DNA of 64,000 nucleotides. Origin: Pseudomonas putida. GTDB lineage: Bacteria; Pseudomonadota; Gammaproteobacteria; Pseudomonadales; Pseudomonadaceae. The stretch spans positions 1,240,001 to 1,304,000 of the forward strand of contig NZ_CP029693.1 of assembly GCF_003228315.1 (NCBI RefSeq), read 5' to 3'. The position numbers were made by a program, and so were the translations under genes. Positions 54,616 through 63,447 of the stretch are shown here, piece by piece. The notes under the pieces are model-generated. The model did no database searches. It was given only the letters and a program-made list of their open reading frames with translations, and was not told the origin of the DNA. Numbering within the stretch: position 1 is the first letter of the stretch; the number at the start of each line of letters is the position of its first letter.

Positions 54616-55889
54616 TGCGCCAGAATCCTCTCTATTTCAGCGTGCTGCATTTCGAGCTGCGCTCGCACGTTGGGGTTGGTCAAATCGGCGCCGCCCTTGC
54701 CTGCGTCCACCATGTTGAGTGGTTGCAGGTAGATATCACCGCCTGGTACCGGAGGCATGTTCTCCAAGCGTCGGATGTCGTTGACACTCAGCCAGCCCCA
54801 CTGCCGCCCGATCGCATAGGCTTCGTAACGACTCTTCTGGTCGCCGCGCAGTAAGCCGGACAGGTTGAACTCGATGAAGTAATTGCGCCGGTCCGCCGGC
54901 AGCAGGAAGTCGCGCATCATCGACTGTTCGTGGCGCTTGACCCAGGGCAACAATGCAAACACCACGAACTGAATCATCAGTTGCTCAAGGGTGTTGTAGT
55001 TGGATTTCTCCAGGTCATTGACCATGGGCAGCGGGATTTTGTAAATCCGGGCAATGTCGGTGCCGGTGGTTTTGAGGATCCCCAGCACTTCGGCATCGAC
55101 GTTGTTCATGGAGACCGGCTTGAAGGTCATGCCCTCTTGCAGCAACGCGACTTTTTTGGCGTTGTCCATGCCACCGAATTTCTGGCCCCACTGATCGACG
55201 ATTTTGTCGATGCTGCCTTGATCCTTGATCGCCGGCGCTTCGCGCGGCCGCTCGATGACACCAGAGACGGTCACTCCGTTTGCGAAGCTCTTGCCGGTGT
55301 ACTGCCTCACTGCCTGAGCCAGGCCGAGTGAGTCGGCGTGCACCTCAATGGGCGATAGTCCGACGTAATGGTTGGAGCTGTGCCAGCGGACATGGTGGAT
55401 CATGCGCATTGGCAGAGCCTCACCTCCACCAACCCGGTAATACGGCAACATGTCGCCGCCCTTCAGCACCTGCACTTTGTCGTTGCTCAAGGGCCAGAGG
55501 GCGGTGATGTTTCCATCATCCCGGCGATCAATGAAGCTGTAGCCGTTACCCCTCAATCCAGCGGCGCCCTGAACACACTCACGGTATTCGTACGGCGTCT
55601 GAAAACCGTTCGGCTGGTACCGGAGCACGTCGTAAGCAGGATGGTTAATAGCGGCTTCTCGCTGGCCTTTTTCCATCCGCCGAAACAACTCGCAGGGTAA
55701 CTGCCCCATTGTCTCAGCCAACAAGGTCACGCAGTTTTGCAGGATTGGCAGGCCAAACGCAGACTCGGGAGTGACCTTGACGCCGGTGCTGTTTCGACCG
55801 CTTCCGATCAGCCCGCGCCAGAAGCCGCTGCCCATTTCGGTCAGGTTGCCCCGCCCTTCGCCGAGCACGCTTGAAAAGAACATGCTCAA
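54612..55889 (-). CDS. Portal protein
   Basis: A 425-residue subunit of the dodecameric portal, HK97 family. Characteristic segments are ENAFGLPILQNCVTLLAETMGQLP-like near the start, TPYEYRECVQGAAGLRGNGYSFIDR, and EKSNYNTLEQLMIQFVVFALLPWVKRHEQSM with the following FLLPADRRNYFIEFN. Its start overlaps the small membrane-protein stop by four bases. Confidence 0.94.
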   Translation of the reverse strand: MSMFFSSVLGEGRGNLTEMGSGFWRGLIGSGRNSTGVKVTPESAFGLPILQNCVTLLAETMGQLPCELFRRMEKGQREAAINHPAYDVLRYQPNGFQTPYEYRECVQGAAGLRGNGYSFIDRRDDGNITALWPLSNDKVQVLKGGDMLPYYRVGGGEALPMRMIHHVRWHSSNHYVGLSPIEVHADSLGLAQAVRQYTGKSFANGVTVSGVIERPREAPAIKDQGSIDKIVDQWGQKFGGMDNAKKVALLQEGMTFKPVSMNNVDAEVLGILKTTGTDIARIYKIPLPMVNDLEKSNYNTLEQLMIQFVVFALLPWVKRHEQSMMRDFLLPADRRNYFIEFNLSGLLRGDQKSRYEAYAIGRQWGWLSVNDIRRLENMPPVPGGDIYLQPLNMVDAGKGGADLTNPNVRAQLEMQHAEIERILAQ

Positions 55890-56071
55890 CCTCCTTGGGG
55901 TTTGGATTGGGCTTTCAATGCTGCGGATGCCCGATCAGCGAGGAATGACCACGCCAGCAAACCGAGACCAGCAACAATGTAGGCGGCCGGTGCATTGATC
56001 ATTGCCACGCCAGCGACCAGCAGGCCGAAGCCCAGCAGGCCGGCCAGCCAGGCCAAGAGGGCTAGTTTCAT
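55886..56071 (-). CDS. Small membrane protein (61 aa) between terminase and portal
   Basis: The protein MKLALLAWLAGLLGFGLLVAGVAMINAPAAYIVAGLGLLAWSFLADRAS... has two transmembrane helices. It is joined by ATGA overlaps to the terminase gene before it and the portal gene after it. Small membrane proteins at this position are common in Pseudomonas prophages; the role is unknown. Confidence 0.75.
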   Translation of the reverse strand: MKLALLAWLAGLLGFGLLVAGVAMINAPAAYIVAGLGLLAWSFLADRASAALKAQSKPQGG

Positions 56072-57885
56072 ATTCCGACCCCGTCGTCGTAGATGGATTT
56101 GCCACTCGGCCCCGCGGCTTTGCCGCTGATACCGGTGGCCATGATGGAAGCGACAATGCCGTCGATACGGCCGGTGGCCTTGGCTTTGTCCGCCTTCCGG
56201 TTGTTGGCAGGATCGGAAACGATCACGGCGTTGCCAGCACACCAGGTCATGACCGGGTTGCCATCGTGGCGTAGGGTTTCGACCGTCTCGCTTTCGACCA
56301 GAGTGAACTCTGCCGGATCGAGATCGATCACGTCTTCATCCTCCGGGCTCAAGCCCAGCAGGCGACGCTCGAACTCATCCACCGCTGGCCCCATGTCCTT
56401 GAAGCCTTGGCCGAAGCCCACCATCTCCGGCAGAGTGATGTCGTATTCGGACATCAGTTGCAGCAGGTCCTCGACGCGCCACCGGTCGTAGGCGATCCGT
56501 TCCACGTCGAAGTAAGCACAGATCGTGACCAGCCGGCGCAGCACATGCAGCTTGCTAATCGCACGACCGGGCGTGGTTTCAAGGAAACGGCTCTTGATCC
56601 ACATTGCGTAGGGCACTTTGTCCCGAGCTTCGCGGCCCTCCAGGTCATCGTCCGGAATCCAGAAATACGGCAGCAGGCGCCAGTGCGGATCGTGGGGTAC
56701 TGGCCAGAACAGCAGCACCAGTGCGGTCAGGTCCGTGGTGCTGGCAAGGTCGAGCCCAGCCACACAGCGTCGATTGCGCAACAGACGCATCGGCACACGT
56801 TCCTCCGCCTGTTTCCAGACGGCCCAAGAAATCCACGGTGCGTCCGCCTGGGTCCATTCGCAGAAGTTGAGGCGGCGTACCACCGACTCTTGCGCCGGCA
56901 GACCGCGAGCCGATTTCACTTGCTTGCGCAGGTACTGGCGGCCCGGGATGCCGTCGCTCTGACCTTCAGCAATGAAGTCCAGCGATGGGTTCACTTTTGC
57001 CCAGCAGGCTTCGTCTTCGAATGGATCATCACCTTCATCCAGCGAGCAGATGAACGCGAAGAAGCTGTCGTCGTCTTCGATCCCGGCGCAGATGCGCACG
57101 CCCAGGTCGTGGTACTGACCACAGACCGTCTTCTTGTCCGAGCCGCTGTTGGTGATCGCGACCACCATCGCCTTGCGCCGGTTTTTGGTACCGGCGCGCA
57201 TCATGTTCACGGTGCTGGCGGTTTTATGTTCGTGGAGCTCGTCGAGCAAGCCCAGGTGCGGACGCGGGCCTGACTTGCCTTCGTCGGCGCTGATTGGCCG
57301 GAAGAAGGAATTGGTCTTGGGATAGAAGAGGTTCCAAACCTTCTCGTCGCGACCCGACTGCACCAGCCGCGAACAGAGGTTGGGCGACATGTCGACCATC
57401 GCGACGGCATCGCGAAACAGAATCATGGCCTGATCACGTTTGGTCGCAGCGGCATAGACTTCAGCCCGCTGCTCGCCGTCCGCAACCAGTCCGTATAGGC
57501 CAATCCCGGCGACCAGCGGGCTTTTCCCCGAACCCTTTCCGGTCTCGATGTAGCCGAAGTTGAAGCGGCGGTACCCGCCATGTGACATCCAGCCAAACAG
57601 GCTGCCGACAACGAACGCCTGCCAGGGCGCAAGCAGGAAAGGCATTCCCTCGTAATCGCCGCCATTGAGGCAAAGCACGTCCTCGAAAAAGCCGATAGCG
57701 CGGTTCGCCTGCGTCAGATCCCAGATCAATCCGCGCGCGGGGCCTTCTTCGAGGTCGCGCAGGTGCCGCTTGCAGGCGTTGCGAACGTTGGGACCGGCGA
57801 TGATTTCACCGGCGAGTACGGCATGGGCAAAGCTGGTGACACGATCATCAGTTGAAGTATTGGTCTGCGGCTGCTCTTTGCTCAT
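56068..57885 (-). CDS. Terminase large subunit
   Basis: A 605-residue packaging motor. Walker A is GKGSGKS (about 116-122), Walker B LGLLDELHEH, coupling motif near VVAITNSGSDKKT. The nuclease domain carries Asp in VAGLDLASTTDLTAL and Asp in RIAYDRWRVEDLL. The start is ATG 57885, with AAGGTGAG about 10 bases upstream; a GTG 15 bases earlier has poorer spacing. It overlaps the small-subunit gene by 38 bases. The P27 small partner suggests cos-type packaging, unproven here. Confidence 0.95.
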   Translation of the reverse strand: MSKEQPQTNTSTDDRVTSFAHAVLAGEIIAGPNVRNACKRHLRDLEEGPARGLIWDLTQANRAIGFFEDVLCLNGGDYEGMPFLLAPWQAFVVGSLFGWMSHGGYRRFNFGYIETGKGSGKSPLVAGIGLYGLVADGEQRAEVYAAATKRDQAMILFRDAVAMVDMSPNLCSRLVQSGRDEKVWNLFYPKTNSFFRPISADEGKSGPRPHLGLLDELHEHKTASTVNMMRAGTKNRRKAMVVAITNSGSDKKTVCGQYHDLGVRICAGIEDDDSFFAFICSLDEGDDPFEDEACWAKVNPSLDFIAEGQSDGIPGRQYLRKQVKSARGLPAQESVVRRLNFCEWTQADAPWISWAVWKQAEERVPMRLLRNRRCVAGLDLASTTDLTALVLLFWPVPHDPHWRLLPYFWIPDDDLEGREARDKVPYAMWIKSRFLETTPGRAISKLHVLRRLVTICAYFDVERIAYDRWRVEDLLQLMSEYDITLPEMVGFGQGFKDMGPAVDEFERRLLGLSPEDEDVIDLDPAEFTLVESETVETLRHDGNPVMTWCAGNAVIVSDPANNRKADKAKATGRIDGIVASIMATGISGKAAGPSGKSIYDDGVGI

Positions 57886-58381
57886 TGGGGAATAGCTCAC
57901 CTTGCGGCGGCGGTGCCGTTTTCAGGTTGCGCCGGGATATCGGCGACATGCCGAACTGGGCGCCGGCGGCGTTGGCGCGCTTCTCCGCGTCGTTCGCCAA
58001 CTGCCGGAGAACGTGCATCTGCTGGGCACCTGTCTTGAAAGTCTGGATATCGCCGCCCAATTCGTCGTCGGAGTCAGCGTTTCGCTTTGTGATCAGGCGC
58101 TGGTAGCGACGCCAGTCAGCCGTGGCCTGGCAGTAGGTTGCCAGCGCCATGGAGTCCAGTTCGGAAACGAGGCCCAGCGAAATCAACGCGGGTACCAACC
58201 TTTCCCACTCTGTAACAGCATCGGCGGACAGCACGTCCGGCATGGGCGGTGCAGCAACTGGAACAGCCGGCGCCTTCACTTCGCTGAGCAGGTCGGCGAC
58301 ATTTTTTTTGCTACGGTTGCCTTGCAGCAGTTGGAGTGCCGGCGCGACTGGCGGGCGACCCGAATTTCCATTTCCAGCCAT
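57848..58381 (-). CDS. Terminase small subunit, P27 family
   Basis: A 177-residue DNA-recognition subunit. The Arg/Asn-rich start (GNGNSGRPPVAPALQLLQGNRSKKN) and LSADAVTEWERLVPALISLGLVSELDSMALATYCQATADWRRYQRLI are the P27 signature. The start is ATG 58381. It precedes the large subunit as usual. Confidence 0.92.
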   Translation of the reverse strand: MAGNGNSGRPPVAPALQLLQGNRSKKNVADLLSEVKAPAVPVAAPPMPDVLSADAVTEWERLVPALISLGLVSELDSMALATYCQATADWRRYQRLITKRNADSDDELGGDIQTFKTGAQQMHVLRQLANDAEKRANAAGAQFGMSPISRRNLKTAPPPQGELFPNEQRAAADQYFN

Positions 58382-58532
58382 AAATACCCCTGCCTGTTGA
58401 TACCCCCCCTCCCTCATTTTTCCCGGTTTTGCGTAAAGAGGGGGGCGAGCGGTCTAGAACGAAGTCCGAAAGAAGTTTTTCACCCCCCCTACCCTCAGGG
58501 GTGCCATTTTTTTGTGCACCGGAGGGCGCTGA

Positions 58533-58901
58533 TCACCGGTTCCAGTGGTGGCCCGGGTCAGTCGGTCTGCCGTCTGCATTGCAGCCAGGGAGCCGACCGC
58601 TCTTCTCCATCCGCTGTTTGGTGGAGTCGTGACAGAACTTGCACAGGCTCGCCCAGTTCTTCGGATTCCAGAACAACTTCCACGCAGCCTTGATACGAAC
58701 CGGATCACCACTGTCCTTGGCGTCCTTCAGCTTCGGGGCGATCTTGTGGTCGACGATGGTCGCTGCCACCGGACGCTGATCAGTCGAACACATAGAACAA
58801 TACGGGTATTCGCGAAGGTGACCATCGCGTGACTTCTGCCACTTGTACCCGTATCCCCGTGCCGTGCTGCTGCCGCGCCGATCATCAGACATCTTGTCCA
58901 T
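58533..58901 (-). CDS. HNH endonuclease
   Basis: A 122-residue nuclease. The zinc cysteines are in PYCSMCSTD and LCKFCHDSTK; the catalytic His is in ATIVDHKIAP and the family Asn in NPKNWASL. HNH proteins next to the terminase are needed for cos cleavage in HK97-type phages. The start is ATG 58901, coupled to the upstream holin stop as TGATG; ATG 58892 is an alternative. The 151-base gap to the small terminase is the likely cos position, by analogy. Confidence 0.92.
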   Translation of the reverse strand: MDKMSDDRRGSSTARGYGYKWQKSRDGHLREYPYCSMCSTDQRPVAATIVDHKIAPKLKDAKDSGDPVRIKAAWKLFWNPKNWASLCKFCHDSTKQRMEKSGRLPGCNADGRPTDPGHHWNR

Positions 58902-59191
58902 CACCCCATCTTCCATACGCGCGCCAGGTTGCCCGCACTCTTGCAGACCGACCCAACAAACACCGAAAGGATGATCACCAACGGCCATGAGTTGTGCGGC
59001 ATCACCAGCTGGCCCTTGCCGATGTACACAACCACCGAACCAGCCGCAACCATCACCAGCCATGCAAGACAACTCATGCTCCGGCGGAACCGGGCACCGC
59101 GTCGGCGAAACGTAAACAACCGAACGAACAGCGCCACGCACAACCAGAACGTCGCCTGAGTCAGAACCTGTGGCACCAGTTGACTATCCAT
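58901..59191 (-). CDS. Putative holin, 3-TM type
   Basis: A 96-residue membrane protein with three hydrophobic segments: about 10-28 (VLTQATFWLCVALFVRLF), 40-57 (MSCLAWLVMVAAGSVVVYIG) and 68-85 (SWPLVIILSVFVGSVC). The start is ATG 59191, overlapping the upstream gene by 8 bases. The size, topology and place at the start of the late unit fit a phage holin. Confidence 0.82.
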   Translation of the reverse strand: MDSQLVPQVLTQATFWLCVALFVRLFTFRRRGARFRRSMSCLAWLVMVAAGSVVVYIGKGQLVMPHNSWPLVIILSVFVGSVCKSAGNLARVWKMG

Positions 59192-59537
59192 CCTGCCTCC
59201 CTTGCTGATCAGCAATGAGGCCGCGCCGCTTGATGACGGCCAGTGCAACGGTGACAACCACAACCGAAGCACCGAACGCCGCCGGCCCGGTGAACTTGAA
59301 AGGCCTGACACCGAACAACTCAACCTCGGCCATGCCAGGGGCGAACATATAACCCATCACGAAAGACACGAGCAGGAACAGCACCCGCTTCCATACTGGC
59401 AATTCCTCGGTCGTGGTGAAGAAGACCAGCGAGCCAGCCAGCGCGCCGATCACTGCGAGCATATCCACGCCCGCCAGCAGGCCAGTAGCTGCCAATCCCA
59501 CACCACCGGCGACGACAACAGTTGCCGGCTCGCTCAT
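59184..59537 (-). CDS. Putative holin/antiholin-like membrane protein
   Basis: A 117-residue protein. Hydrophobic segments at about 8-45 (ATVVVAGGVGLAATGLLAGVDMLAVIGALAGSLVFFTT), 52-68 and 85-105, ending with a charged tail (KRRGLIADQQGRQDG). It is the first gene after the late terminator and overlaps the next holin gene. Two neighbouring holin-type genes often act as holin and antiholin. Which is which cannot be told. Confidence 0.75.
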   Translation of the reverse strand: MSEPATVVVAGGVGLAATGLLAGVDMLAVIGALAGSLVFFTTTEELPVWKRVLFLLVSFVMGYMFAPGMAEVELFGVRPFKFTGPAAFGASVVVVTVALAVIKRRGLIADQQGRQDG

Positions 59538-59577
59538 GCTGATTCTCCTTGCAGACACCCATCGGGCCGAAAATAAA

Positions 59578-59597
59578 AACCCCGCCGAAGCGGGGTT
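59578..59597 (-). terminator. Strong terminator at the head of the late unit
   Basis: The stem AACCCCGC/GCGGGGTT has a TTCG loop on the minus strand, followed by TTTTATTTT. It lies between the possible antiterminator gene and the holin genes, where lambdoid phages have tR'. Confidence 0.88.
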
Positions 59598-59724
59598 AGG
59601 TGACCGGCTCAGGGAGGCCGGGTGAAGCTGCACAGCACGTGCGAGGTCAGCGCCAAGGCGCAAATTTCATATCGTGGTGACTTTTTACCCCCTGAGTACG
59701 GAACCGAAAAGGGGGCATTTTCGG

Positions 59725-60207
59725 TTATCCAACTCGACGCAACTTTGACGCAACTTTAAGGAGACTTTGAGGTAAAACGCCCCGACCAGCGGTCAGCCAC
59801 TGACGGGCATCGGCACGCTCGGCCAGCACCACCAGCAGCCGCTCATGCAGGCGATGTACCTGGTCGTAGTAAGTCTGTTTCGCCTTCGACTCGAACCCCA
59901 GCAAATGCAGCTGCATCAACCACGTCGGCGCCGGATCATCGCCGTAACGCAAACCAGCCAACCGCATCAATCGATCTCCCTGTTCATCCTGCCGCCCGAT
60001 CTCCGATAGAGCTGCCGCGACCTGCTGCGCAATCGCATCAGGCCCAGCCCCTGCACCCAGGATGATGCGCGATCCCGGCGTGCCGCGCGGTGCCGACCCA
60101 CCCCACTCCATGATGGTCGCCATCGGACTGCCCATGCCACCGCTCTCGCCGTTCAGTCGGCATTGCTCACCCCAGTGCTTCAACAGTTCTTCCATTGCCC
60201 CGATCAT
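59725..60207 (-). CDS. Unrecognised phage protein, candidate late antiterminator
   Basis: A 160-residue protein. The start is ATG 60207 with a strong AGGGGGAAGGG ribosome site. The sequence (MEELLKHWGEQCRLNGESGGMGSPMATIMEWGG..., later LRYGDDPAPTWLMQLHLLGFESKAKQTYYDQVHRLHERLLVVLAERADARQWL) is helical with a basic end (KVASKLRRVG). I do not recognise the family for certain. Its place between replication and late genes, with a terminator just downstream, is that of Q-type regulators. Confidence 0.6.
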   Translation of the reverse strand: MIGAMEELLKHWGEQCRLNGESGGMGSPMATIMEWGGSAPRGTPGSRIILGAGAGPDAIAQQVAAALSEIGRQDEQGDRLMRLAGLRYGDDPAPTWLMQLHLLGFESKAKQTYYDQVHRLHERLLVVLAERADARQWLTAGRGVLPQSLLKVASKLRRVG

Positions 60208-60231
60208 CGCCCTTCCCCCTGAAAAAACGAA

Positions 60232-60531
60232 CCCAACACAGAAAACCCACAACCCAACACAAACCCAACACAAATAAATCTCTTTAAAATCAATACCTTC
60301 AATCTAAGTGTGTTGAGTGTGTTGGGTTTGTTGGGTTTTTCAGCCCTCGCATGGAGATTTTTTCTATTGCCGTGAGAGCCAAGGAGAGTTAGAAAAATGC
60401 GCGCGCACGCGTGCGCGCGGGTGTAAACCCAACACACCCGACACACCTCTCTATAACCCTTGAAATTACTGGCTCGAACCTGTGTTGAGTTGTCGAAAGT
60501 AACCCAACACATACCCAACACACCCAACACA
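60232..60531. repeat. Iteron-like CCCAACACA repeat block
   Basis: CCCAACACA occurs exactly at 60232, 60253, 60264, 60428, 60503, 60514 and 60523 (plus) and once inverted at 60318. One-mismatch copies are at 60437 (plus), 60309 and 60481 (inverted). Neighbours are spaced 9-11 bases, about one helical turn. The block includes an AT-rich stretch (60273-60307) and a 20-bp palindrome (60400-60419). This 337-base gap holds no convincing gene; a small frame across it only translates the repeats. Likely a replication origin. Confidence 0.75.
60400..60419. repeat. Perfect 20-bp alternating palindrome
   Basis: CGCGCGCACG followed by its complement CGTGCGCGCG. The strictly alternating purine-pyrimidine order can form Z-DNA or a cruciform. 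Confidence 0.9.
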
Positions 60532-60544
60532 AAGCTTGGTGAAT

Positions 60545-63247
60545 TCATGCTGCGATCCCCTTGAGGTGATCCCAGCCGTCCACATTCCAACCTGCAAGCT
60601 TTGCCTTGGCGCGCCAGAACGAAACCGTACTCCCCAGCTCGGCCGCCTTCAGTGATGGGAGCAGGGAAGCGTCAGGATGATCGGGAACGAAAAAAGCCCC
60701 GAAACGACGATTACTACCCTCAGTCCATGGAATGGACCTGGTCTTCTCCACTGCCGAACTGATGAACAAGGAGAATTTCGTCTGGCTCATCGTATGCTCT
60801 TTGTTTCGCTGACACCACTCCAGGAACAGTGCGTATAGATCGGTCGACAGGCATGGCCCCCACAACCCGTTTCCTAGCTCACTCGTCTGCCACAGATGCA
60901 AGAATGTCTGCCAGCCGGCCCGACTCAACGCCACCAACCGTTCACGCGCATCCGTGGATGGCGGGCGTGTCCGCTGGTTGAAGTCATCCAGGTCAACCGA
61001 CAACAGCCAGCCATACAAGGCGGCAACACCACCCTGCCCCAACTCCTTACCAATGGCTTTCTGGCGATCAACCGACAACGTCTCCATGGGCCACACCACC
61101 AGCATTCGGCGATCACTGTCACTGATGGGCCAAGGCAGAATTTCGTTACTCAGGAACACAGCATTCATGTGGTTGGCCTCTTCCCAACCATTGATGAACT
61201 TGGATTCCATCCGCACCGTTTTGCCCGTGACTAGGTGCTTGATCTTGCCCACCTGGTTGTAACGCTGATCGCGGCTCACAACCTCTTCGAACACCGCCCA
61301 CAACTTGCGGCTTTGCCAAGCGTTGAAATTGCTTTCCAACTGGGTCTGACCAACTGTCGCCGCATACTGGCCGTAAAGCTGGCCCAAGGTATCCGCGAAA
61401 AACAGGCTCTTGCCCGATCCCTCCATGCTGGAATGCATCAGCACCGCGGTATCCATCTTGGCGCCCAAATGTTGGAGCGGATAGGCCAGCCAACGAGTCA
61501 GCCAAAGCGTTGCATTTTCATCGTGGTTACACAGGAACGAAATCAGCCACCGCAGGTTCGCGCAGGCGTCGTCATCGCGCACCGGCTCCAATGGCAAGCC
61601 ATCGAAGGTATTGATGTACACCGCCGGATCCTTGGTCATCGTCGGGTCAAACACGATATGGTCCACGTCCACCGTGCGCCGCTCGCTACTGTTCAACCAC
61701 AACGCATAGGCGTCACCCAGGGCCATCTTCACCGCACCCTCAGCCACGCGGCGCTTTTTCTCCCGATCCCAAACGTCTTTAGTGCCATCGATGTACACAT
61801 AACGCTCGGTCGGCGGCATGCCCAAGGCACTACCCTTTTTGCCCGACATCCGCCGCGCCTGCTCGATGTCACGCACATGATCTTCAGCAATCAACTTGCG
61901 CCGCTCGGTGTCTTCCAGCCACTGCTTCGCCAGAGGTTTGCCGACACGGGCTTCGAACGCAGACTTTTTCATCATCCGCGATTGGTCGAAATCCCACACA
62001 TGGGTAGTGCCTTCCACCAAAGCAAAACGGCGCAGCACGTGATCAAGGGCCAACACCTCCCCCGCCCCCCCATTAGGAGCCGGAGCGGCCTCGCTGACGG
62101 CGTCGTCGGCTCGGCTCGGCTCGGGCATGTCACCAGAAGGGGTCGGGGGAAGATCACGCGGATCCGGCCGTGACGAATGCTGCATACCCAACATACGCGC
62201 AGCGTCCTTCACTGCCTTCGACTGATCACCGCTGTGCTCGAGCAAACAGAACACCTCGAAGGCATCATTCTGATGTCCGTTCGCCAACGGATCGGCACCG
62301 TGGTGCGAGTAGACCTTGCCTTCGTCACTGATCGTCACGCCCGGTAGCCCGGTACTGCTCTGCGGGTAAAGCCACTTGCTACCCCGCTTGATATACCCAT
62401 GAGCACGAAGCAGCTCCGCCACGTCGTGGCAACGATTGAACTCATCAATCACCGATGGACGCTTACCTGAAGTAGGTGTCGGACGATTCTTGACCTTCGC
62501 CGGCGGAGTGGCTGGCTTGATCGCCCACGGGCATGCCGCTTCGGCATCACGCTTGAAGATGTCCCAGTTTTGCCAGATGTTCAGCAAGTCGATGGTCAGC
62601 GTAGGCAACCCGTCTGCTGCATTCGGCGGCGTTCTCCAGATATAAGGTTTGCCTGTGCCCGGGTGGATCGAAGGCGGGAAAACATCCTGTACAAGGCCTG
62701 CACGCAACTCAAACACCGTGAAACGCTTGTACTCTTCGGCCTCCGCACGCGCGGCGGCTTCCCCGGCAGCATCACCCTGCTCTTTCGCGACCTTGGCCTG
62801 ATCCATCAAAACCCTGTGAATCGAGCCGTCAGGGTCTTTTTCATTCGGCCATGAAAGCGAATGCCGGGTCAGCTCAACGCCCTCCGGCAACTTGAAGACC
62901 ACCCGGAAGCGCGCAGGGTTACCGACAATTGTTGGGTACACCAGTGCCATGGCGTCCAGATCAACACCCAACAACTCATACAACACATGCCGCGTCCACT
63001 GAACGTCGTCGACGTCCAACGAGCAGACACGGCTCGGCCCGAGCACGACGCCAAGGTTATGGTTGGGGTTTCGTTGCCAGAATGCTTCAGCATCAGCAGC
63101 ATCGGTGATGTAGCCGCCAGGCTTGTTCCACCCCAGCCCCTTGGGGGCTTTCTCACCTGGCTCAATGGAGACCAGGGCAAGATCGAAGGTGTTGATGTAA
63201 CGCTTTGCCCATTCGGCGATGGCGATTCCTTTTGCCTGTTCACTCAT
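60545..63247 (-). CDS. Primase-polymerase/helicase replication protein
   Basis: A 900-residue protein. The start is ATG 63247 (MSEQAKGIAIAEWAKRYINTF). The N-terminal ~200 residues are a prim-pol domain with the metal pair in CSLDVDD (about 75-81) and FRVVFKLP. A linker and a DUF5906-like SF3-type helicase follow: Walker A in MEGSGKSLFFADTLG (about 608-614), then LWAVFEEVVSRDQRYN, MNAVFLSNEILPWP. It is expected to start phage DNA replication, probably at the adjacent repeat block. Four-base overlap with the zinc-finger gene. Confidence 0.92.
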   Translation of the reverse strand: MSEQAKGIAIAEWAKRYINTFDLALVSIEPGEKAPKGLGWNKPGGYITDAADAEAFWQRNPNHNLGVVLGPSRVCSLDVDDVQWTRHVLYELLGVDLDAMALVYPTIVGNPARFRVVFKLPEGVELTRHSLSWPNEKDPDGSIHRVLMDQAKVAKEQGDAAGEAAARAEAEEYKRFTVFELRAGLVQDVFPPSIHPGTGKPYIWRTPPNAADGLPTLTIDLLNIWQNWDIFKRDAEAACPWAIKPATPPAKVKNRPTPTSGKRPSVIDEFNRCHDVAELLRAHGYIKRGSKWLYPQSSTGLPGVTISDEGKVYSHHGADPLANGHQNDAFEVFCLLEHSGDQSKAVKDAARMLGMQHSSRPDPRDLPPTPSGDMPEPSRADDAVSEAAPAPNGGAGEVLALDHVLRRFALVEGTTHVWDFDQSRMMKKSAFEARVGKPLAKQWLEDTERRKLIAEDHVRDIEQARRMSGKKGSALGMPPTERYVYIDGTKDVWDREKKRRVAEGAVKMALGDAYALWLNSSERRTVDVDHIVFDPTMTKDPAVYINTFDGLPLEPVRDDDACANLRWLISFLCNHDENATLWLTRWLAYPLQHLGAKMDTAVLMHSSMEGSGKSLFFADTLGQLYGQYAATVGQTQLESNFNAWQSRKLWAVFEEVVSRDQRYNQVGKIKHLVTGKTVRMESKFINGWEEANHMNAVFLSNEILPWPISDSDRRMLVVWPMETLSVDRQKAIGKELGQGGVAALYGWLLSVDLDDFNQRTRPPSTDARERLVALSRAGWQTFLHLWQTSELGNGLWGPCLSTDLYALFLEWCQRNKEHTMSQTKFSLFISSAVEKTRSIPWTEGSNRRFGAFFVPDHPDASLLPSLKAAELGSTVSFWRAKAKLAGWNVDGWDHLKGIAA

Positions 63248-63447
63248 CGCCGAGCCTCCCGTAACCCCTGACAGTCGACGCAGGTTTGGCAACCCACAAT
63301 AGCCTGCTGTCGAAGCAACGGGATGTCGCCACCGCAATCATCGCAAAACTCTGCGCTGATGCGCCTTGATGACGCACGACGACTGCGTTGAAGCGCAACG
63401 TCGAGCAGGTACTGCGCCTGTTCGTTGGCACGATCAATGTCATCCAT
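63244..63447 (-). CDS. TraR/DksA-type C4 zinc-finger protein
   Basis: A 67-residue protein with an N-terminal helix (MDDIDRANEQAQYLLDVALQRSRR) and a C4 zinc site (CDDCGGDIP ... GCQTCVDCQ). Phage TraR-like proteins bind the RNA polymerase secondary channel and mimic DksA with ppGpp. The start is ATG 63447, 8 bases inside the end of the CII-like gene; its stop overlaps the primase start. Confidence 0.9.
   Translation of the reverse strand: MDDIDRANEQAQYLLDVALQRSRRASSRRISAEFCDDCGGDIPLLRQQAIVGCQTCVDCQGLREARR

Noticed and set aside
60204..60590. 128-residue minus-strand frame across the repeat block
   Set aside because: Its sequence is mostly the translation of CCCAACACA repeats (VGFVLG, VLGMCWV). 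It overlaps two better genes and has no ribosome site.
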